Shown in pieces: positions 57,530 through 64,000 of a stretch of DNA of 64,000 nucleotides. The stretch comes from Silurus meridionalis (lineage: Eukaryota; Chordata; Actinopteri; Siluriformes; Siluridae). Below the pieces are notes generated by a model, which saw only the letters and a list, made by a program, of their open reading frames with translations, was not told the origin of the DNA and did not search any database. Each line of letters opens with the position of its first letter. The stretch's first letter is position 1. The stretch covers positions 23,588,000 through 23,651,999 of the forward strand of contig NC_060890.1 in the NCBI RefSeq assembly GCF_014805685.1. Reading direction: 5' to 3'. The translations under genes and the position numbers were made by a program.

Positions 57530-60500
57530 TTTCAGACAGGTCTCACAATGTTTTTAATAAATATTATAATACAAAATACAATACATTTATTTTAGTTGCA
57601 TTGAATGATGTCTCACATTTGAGAGAAAAGTTTCTATTTTAACATCCATCATAGCAGCACCTCCCTACAAAACCACTGGGAGGCGCTAAAGCACTGCAGT
57701 GTGCAGGACGCTTCCTTTCTGTGCTTTGTGTATTAGAGTAATTTAAAACATTTACTGAATAAATTTACACTTTTTTGGTTTGCAATTCCTCCAAATGTCT
57801 CTGTCTCGGAGACTTGGTGTTGTCTATAGATAACAAATGTAGGATTGATTTCATACCTTTACTGGTTGTCTGGTTAAATCTGCTACACTTATTCTACACT
57901 TATTATGAAGATATTCTCTATACACTCTCGCCTGTAAGGAATTCACATCCAAGTCAGTCTTTCAGTAACCCCTGGAGCCGGGTTTTTGTGAAAGCAGGAA
58001 CTTTACAAGACCTCGAGTGACTGCATGAACCACGTCAGATCAGTGTTTTCAATGGCTGATTCAGGGGATTTCTTCTGAAAAATGATTGTGGCAACAGCTT
58101 TTTGGCACGATTATAACCAGGGACACAGAGGCAATATGACTTTTCAGTCGTCAAATCTTGAACAAGTCTAGATATATTTATTGTATGTAAATATTATATG
58201 TATTTATGAAATGGATTTATTAAAGCTGTTATAGGACAATGCCCAATTGTCTGCTAATGGAATAAGATCATTTTGAAACAAAGCTCTAGATAGAGGGCAT
58301 ATAAATATATTTTTTGCTTCTATTTGTTCTTATATTTGTGTGTTTTTTGGGATTTCTATCCATCCTGTGTATCTCTATTCTGTTTATGCAGGCTGGCCTG
58401 AACTACCGTAGATGACTCACTTGAGAAAATTCACACCCTGTACCTTTAGGAGGTGAGTGTAAAGCCGTGGTAGACCTCAGAAACCCCGATCACTATCTTT
58501 CCGTCTGCCAGTCACTCCGTCGCTCACCACTCCATCTCACTTTACAGACTGAACCTCGCAGTGGGAGGCTCATCTCTCGAAAGGGACAGCTTGAGAGGAA
58601 CCAGGCCTATTTTCTTCATTCTCGCTTTACTCTCTGTCGCACCCCAATGCCTCGAGGGACTGCTAATCAATGCTGCACTCTTGCCCCTGCTCATGATCTC
58701 CGTCCTCTAGCAACCTGATGCGATTGCTAATTGCGTTATTTGTGTAGAGCCGTCCGTCATTCATCACGCCACGTCTCTCTGTGGAATCGAGCACAGGCAT
58801 GCTATGCTTTATGATGTATTAAGTCAGTGATATATTCGTTTAAAAAAATCCAATGCCTCTTGAAAAGTGCCCTGCTCAGTCTGTCCGTGAGGCTGAAGCT
58901 CTGATAGTCTCAGGGAGTCTCTGGAGGGTGTGTATGTGTCAGTGAGTGTGTGAGTGAGTGTGTGTTTGACTGTGTGTCTTGGTGCTACAGGCAGCAAAGG
59001 CCTGTCCAAGGCTGAAGGAGTGTCCTAGACCACTCGGTATTCATTACACATGGTCACCCTCCGGGGCGTTTTTTATTAACATTCCAATCAGCAGCATGTG
59101 AGATTGCTCGATCTGAGGACACAAATTGGGAATAGTCTTTGATGTAGGAGTTTGAAAAATGTTCCTGCAAGAGGAAGCAAAAAAAAAGAAAAACCCTGAG
59201 CAACTCGGCCCTCAAAAAAGTTCCTAATGGTATACAATGGCATTATTAGCTAATTTTTGGATAATGAAATGGTTTGTGTGTGTGTGGGGGTCAATATGAC
59301 ATGGGCTCCAACTAAGGCTAATCCAAAATAATTCGAAAACGGCGTTTACACTTACGTTTTCAATCAATTGCCAAAAGTTGCTCATCCGCATTGCAAACGC
59401 TCACGTCCCTGTACTATACTGCAACTGTACTGCAACACAAAAACGACGTTTTCATATTTATCCAACTTTGGAGAGCGTTTTCAAAAAGCTACATTTTTGC
59501 TGACTGAAAACAGCACCGCCGTGTGGACGGAAGACCAAAACAGAGGAAAAATATGTGTTAAAACCGATTACTGTGGACATGAAATAAAAGGCTATAAGGT
59601 CTATTTTTCTGGGATTCCTGAGCAAGGAGATTTTACTCTCATGCTTAAAGAACTGGGCGATATTCACTCTCGAGTCAGCTTTTTTTTTGTATCTCTAATG
59701 CATACAGGATTGAGGAAATGCACACAACACTTCTCCGACCCTGAAACATCACCAACCTTGTCCTTATTCGATGATAGACACTTTTCCTGCTTCTCTAGGG
59801 CTCCATGCTTGACCCAATTCCTCTCTTCCCGTGCCAGTGATGGATTTCTGCAACACAGACACTATGACAGCCGTAGCTCTCCCCAAAACACACACTTTGC
59901 TCTCGCACGAAAGAGGCACTGAGGAATGACGGAGAAAAGACATAAAGGTGTCATTCCTCACGTTTCAGTCGCTCAGGCCTGTCAAGGTTCCAGAAGAAAA
60001 AAGTCTCTATCTACAGTATATGTCTCTGTATCTCTGGAGTAAGGAAGCTGTTTCAGCGCTGGCGGTGGAAGCGTAAAGGATTTGCATGACATCGTTGAGG
60101 TATAAATATTTACAATACACGTGGTTAGAAAACAGTTACGTACTTGAATCTCCAGGGTCCCTGGTAAGTCTATATTAATCGAATTGGTAAGTGTGTGAAT
60201 GGGTGTGTGATCAAAATGGCACACTATTTATTCATTTATTGTTAAAGAAAAGGGTATGAAAAAATCTCCTTAAGTATCGGGACTGAGATACCATGGGTTG
60301 TGACAAGAAAGACGAGCACAAGGTTTTCACTTTCACGCTTGCAGAATGAACGGCAGTTTTATTTCCGCTAATTTGTTGATATTTTGGGAGGAAACACAAT
60401 TTGTTCAAGGCAGGAACAACGAATCATAACAACTCTGTCAATGTGAATATAAAAAAACACCTCAGCGATAAGAGGAATAAACAATGAAAGAAACTTTAAC

Positions 60501-62250
60501 TCGCCACAACACCTGTGGCCTCATTTGCGTGATTTTTTTAGTAGTTGAAAAGACGATTTTGGGATAATTGTAATAGAAATCAATTAGTGTTTGACTCATT
60601 CATTTCATTCTATTAATAGATCAGTGTGCTGAGAGTGTGCTGTCTTTTCACATAAACTTAAATACATTTAAAGGCAAATAATTTGGTACTTTTACTCAAG
60701 TGAAGGTTTAAAGGGACACTTACTTTTACTGGAGTCATATTTTACCCACTGTATCTCTACTTCTACTCAACTACTTGGTTTATGTACTTCATCCAACACT
60801 GATTATTTTAAATTTAATTATTATATATATAAAATGCTGCCTCGAAGCCCTTGAAGTTCTTGGTTATGATATTTAGTGTGTTCATGGTGTTTAGACAGAA
60901 AAAAACAAATTAGTTTCTCATTTTTGTGTGCCATCATTGACCAGAAATTCATTTCATCTGACTGGAAGAAAAATAAGGAGTCTACATTTATGGGGAAAAA
61001 AAGAGTCCCTTAACTCTTTTGAAGTGAGGAAAGTCAGGGCTTATTGGAAAATACGAGTTCCCGAGTTTGACACAAGCTCGTAATTATGCTCAGGATTTAA
61101 AGGCAATATCAGTCTAATATCAGACCTTTCCTTGGAATGGTGATTAGGTTTGGATACACTGCTGTGAGTTTCAACTGGGGTCCTGATTTAAAGGTGATAT
61201 AGGTGGTGTTCTTTACAGTAACGGATCCAACCGCACCCCTAAGACCACCAAGCCAAGAGACATTGCAGAGCAAGGAGCTTATCTAGAGTTGCAACTTGAA
61301 CAAAATAATAATTGGATCTAGGTTCTCAAAAAATGATTTTCTTATAACACGACTGATTTTTTTTCCTCTATGCTTAAATGTAGGCAGGAAGTCTGTTGCA
61401 GTCTGGCAACTTAGGGCAATTTTATATCATGGTAACATAACATGAAGGTTATTTGATTGACATAAAAAAAAAGGGAAAATATTTTTTTCTATATTTCTAA
61501 ATTAATATAAGACACAAAACACCTTCAGATTATATTATTGAATTATTTGTCTCAATATCAGTCCATGACTGTCCAATTTCTTTGATTGGATTTTGTCTAC
61601 AGGATTTGTATAAAAAAATCTGATATTTTTAGTCACATTTATGCAGAAATATAGAAAGGTTTTCTAAAGCACCACTGTATTGTCCACTCTGATAACTTGA
61701 TAACATCCCACCGAAGATGATGCCCAAACCATGATCGTTACACTGAGACATACACAGAAAGCAGCTGCTAGGAATCGCACATCAGGTCCAATCCAGAACA
61801 CAAACTGGATAAAAGGAAAGAAGAAAGATAAGAAGTTCTACAGCTTGCCAGGCTTGGTGTAAAAGTCTTCAGGATAAACCATTTTGAAACAGGCTGGTGT
61901 GGGTGAGGCTTAGCAGACCTGACGGTCAGGGTGAGAGTCATGCTTACCTGCCCACTGAGCAATCCATACAGAGCTCTGTCTGAGAGATTCTCATCCTTCA
62001 CTCATGTCTGAAGCTTTCGTTTTGGAGAAACTACACACAGACTGACTAGTTGGCAAGGCGTATTGTTGGCTCGACTATTGCTTTTGAAATACTCCCAGGT
62101 GCTGTGGATGTAAAAATCAACCCCAGAAAATTCTGAAAAATAATTTTTTGGTTTGGTGTCTTTTAATAAATTGGCACTTGCAAACACACACATAAGAATA
62201 ATTCTCCAGGAGGAAAAAACACAAAACTTTTATATATGTAAGCCCGTTTC
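57530..62250. other. Less repetitive region without recognisable gene
   Basis: Apart from scraps of dispersed repeats (59340-59560 with a GCGTTTACACTTACGTTTTC type sequence; 60670-60790 with a TACTTTTACTCAAGTGAAGG type sequence) no family is recognised. Frames at 58467-58718 and 59368-59922 have no domain I know. A GC-richer stretch at 58390-58790 stands out. It could be intergenic DNA or an intron of a neighbouring gene. Confidence 0.5.
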
Positions 62251-62264
62251 TGGCACATGTCTGA

Positions 62265-62475
62265 CTTAAATCCTCGCAATTCCATCTTTATTTTTCACAA
62301 TTCTGTCTTATTTCTCACGATTCTGACTTTATTTCTCGTAAGTCTGACATTTTTTTCCGCAATTCCGACTTTTTCTATGCAATTCCTACTTTTTTTTTCT
62401 CAATTCTGACTTTATTACTGCCAATTCTGACATTATTTTCTCGCAATTCCGACTTTTTTTCTCACAAAACTGACT
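62265..62475. repeat. Short minisatellite, about 22-bp units
   Basis: Around nine imperfect units of the type TTTCTCGCAATTCTGACTTT follow one another, with variable T runs. Confidence 0.8.
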
Positions 62476-62574
62476 ACATTTCGAACAACAGAGAGCAAAT
62501 TGCTCTTAATTCAAGCAAAGGGAAAATGTAGTTTCCCTTAATCTAAAAACATTCTATCCAATTGTGTACCTTCA

Positions 62575-62665
62575 ACTTTGTGGGAACAGTTCAGGAAATG
62601 AATACATATGGATGGAAAAGTCAGGCGTCCCAATACTTTCATTTATACAGTTTATATTGAACAAA
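62575..62665. mobile_element. Tc1/MITE terminal scrap
   Basis: Contains ACCTTCAACTTTGTGGGAAC and CGTCCCAATACTTTCATTTA, also seen near 63828-63915 and partly near 1665. Confidence 0.5.
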
Positions 62666-63004
62666 AATAACATTGTGAACTTTTACTTTCTTTCCTTTTC
62701 TTGAACTTTTTCCCCCTCCACATGTACATACTCTGTAATTTTCCTCTCATGTGTCATGTCTCAGGCAAAAGAACTTTCAGCGATGCAAAAAATATCCTAA
62801 CAGCTTATTACCTGCTCACATACAGTATATAAATGTTAAAGTTTAGAATTGGCGAATGACATCGGCGGCACGTACTTCTCATATTATTGATGAATTAAAG
62901 AAACTGGGGAATGGTGAGGGGGGGTTTTGCAGTATGAAATATGCCAGCGAGTGAATGTACGGCTTTAAACTTTTTTTTAGGTGTTCTACAGTAACTTGTA
63001 GGGT

Positions 63005-63805
63005 AAGAAACAAAATATGAAGACAAAAAAAGAAAAGAGAGCAGAAAGTCATAAAGAGAGAAAAGGCTGAAGAGAACAGGAAATGAGAGGAGAAATAAAA
63101 GAGAAGATAAGAGAAGAGAAGTTGCGCGAGAAAAAGTCAAGTCAAGTCAAGTTTATTTCTATAGCGCTTTTCACAACAGACATTGTCTCAAAGCAGCTTT
63201 ACAGAAATCAACAGTCAAGGTGAATGGTGTGCATTTATCCCTGATTAACAAGCCATGGCGAAGCAAAGAGGAAATGAGAATTGAGAAGAGAAGACATGAG
63301 AGAAAGGAAGATTAGAGAGGAAAAGAAAAGACAAGATGAAAGAAGGAAGGAAAGGAAAGAAAAGAAAATAAAAGGGATGAGGGAAGAGAAGAGGAAAAGA
63401 GAGAAGAGAGGAGAGGAGAAGAAAAGATGAGAGAGGAGAAGAGATGAGAGAAGAATGAAAACAGAGGATTCAAGAAGATAAAATAAGAAAAAGGAAATGT
63501 GAAAAGAGCATAAATGGGAAAAGAAGACAAGACAAAATGAGAGAAGTGAAGAGAAGAGAAGAGAAGAAGAGAAGAGAAGAGAAGAGAAGAGAAGGGAAGA
63601 GAAGTTGCGAGAAAAAAGTAAAGAGTAAATAAGAAGAGAAGAAAAGATAAGAAGAAAAGAGAGAAGAGAAGATAAAAGAATAGAGGAGAGAAAGAAAAGA
63701 AAAGAGAAGATTAAAGAGAAGAAAAGTTGCAAGAAAAAAAAAAGCAGAGTAAATGAAAAGAGAAGAAAAGAGAAGAAGAAAAGAGAGAAGAGAAGTAAGA
63801 AAAAA
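63005..63805. repeat. Purine-rich (GA/GAA/AGAAG) tract
   Basis: One strand is almost purely A and G from 63025 to 63800, interrupted at 63136-63250. The long minus-strand frames rich in Phe, Ser and Leu are artefacts of this composition. Confidence 0.9.
63136..63225 (-). repeat. Teleost interspersed repeat, inside the purine tract
   Basis: Begins with AAGTC tandem units, then TTTATTTCTATAGCGCTTTT and ACATTGTCTCAAAGCAGCTT. This is the reverse complement of the 3' end seen at 330-412. Confidence 0.7.
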
Positions 63806-63827
63806 TGTCATGATAAAGAATTAATTG

Positions 63828-63935
63828 TGGGCCTCAAACTTTGTGGTAACAGTTTGGAAAGAACCACATATGGCTGGAAAATATTAGAGGTCCAAATACT
63901 TTTGTCCACATTGTGTATTTACCAAGGGTGCCAAT
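63828..63935. mobile_element. Tc1/MITE terminal scrap
   Basis: AACTTTGTGGTAACAGTTTG and GGTCCAAATACTTTTGTCCA are typical of Tc1-like element ends. Related to 62575-62665. Confidence 0.55.
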
Positions 63936-64000
63936 ATTATTGGAGCTCAATATATATCAAGCACTGACCTAAATAAAAAATACAATAAATTAAAAACCAT

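Noticed and set aside
56768..57530. Long poly-Leu, poly-Thr, poly-Val and poly-Ser frames
   Set aside because: All arise from the trinucleotide tract and read equally in several frames on both strands.
59368..59922. 184-codon open frame as a possible gene
   Set aside because: No domain or family recognised, composition unlike a coding region, and part of it overlaps dispersed repeat text. Listed only within the gene-free region.
62265..62475. CRISPR-like array
   Set aside because: Units are contiguous and imperfect without unique spacers, and the DNA is animal; it is a minisatellite.
62895..63811. Long Phe/Ser/Leu-rich minus-strand frames
   Set aside because: Produced by the purine-rich tract; three overlapping frames look alike, a sign of composition and not of coding.

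Overview
The window looks like nuclear DNA of a teleost fish. It is AT-rich, dense in CA, TA and TATC microsatellites, and packed with Tc1/mariner, hAT, pogo, RTE, L2/CR1, DIRS and Ty3/gypsy-like remnants plus SINEs with tRNA and 5S rRNA heads, a mix known from teleosts. An ostariophysan such as a catfish is possible, but the sequence alone does not settle it. Genes have introns with GT/AG sites; nothing bacterial was seen.

The only host genes I can support are a tandem array of small ecto-ADP-ribosyltransferase (ART) genes on the + strand. The shared plan is a TATA promoter with a non-coding leader exon, a short exon with the start codon and signal peptide, a long catalytic exon carrying the R-S-EXE signature, and a short hydrophobic exon that looks like a GPI-anchor signal. 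Copy A (8245-9300) and copy B (14266-15108) are intact. Copy A can splice to the anchor exon; copy B stops before it, so it is predicted to be secreted. Copy D is reduced to 5' pieces (31216-31540) and 3' pieces (41973-42474) about 10 kb apart. Copy E (48583-54154) has lost a splice acceptor and is split by a solo LTR that itself holds an RTE LINE. Three further decayed first-exon relics lie near 11.15, 34.2 and 36.87 kb.

Layout: 0-2.4 kb repeat fragments; 2.4-10 kb unit A, its first intron swollen by Tc1, pogo and DIRS pieces; 10-13.2 kb microsatellites, an ART relic, a LINE fragment and a 5S-derived SINE; 13.4-16 kb unit B; 16-22.1 kb an RTE LINE on the - strand split by an L2-type LINE; 22.1-23.1 kb hAT and MITE pieces; 23.2-26.6 kb a tandem duplication of a gypsy-like fragment, one copy with a SINE; 26.7-28.6 kb a segment repeated at 37.2-43.6 kb; 28.7-30 kb RTE and hAT pieces; 30.2-43.6 kb the broken unit D with many nested elements; 43.6-47.5 kb several Tc1 copies; 47.7-54.5 kb unit E; 54.5-56.3 kb DIRS and a tRNA-Glu/RTE chimeric SINE; 56.9-57.4 kb a trinucleotide tract; 57.5-62.2 kb less repetitive DNA without a recognisable gene; 62.2-64 kb simple repeats.

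The main biological story is a lineage-specific, rapidly turning over ART family in which copies differ in membrane anchoring, in the residue inside the EXE motif and in integrity, with transposons driving much of the gene loss.
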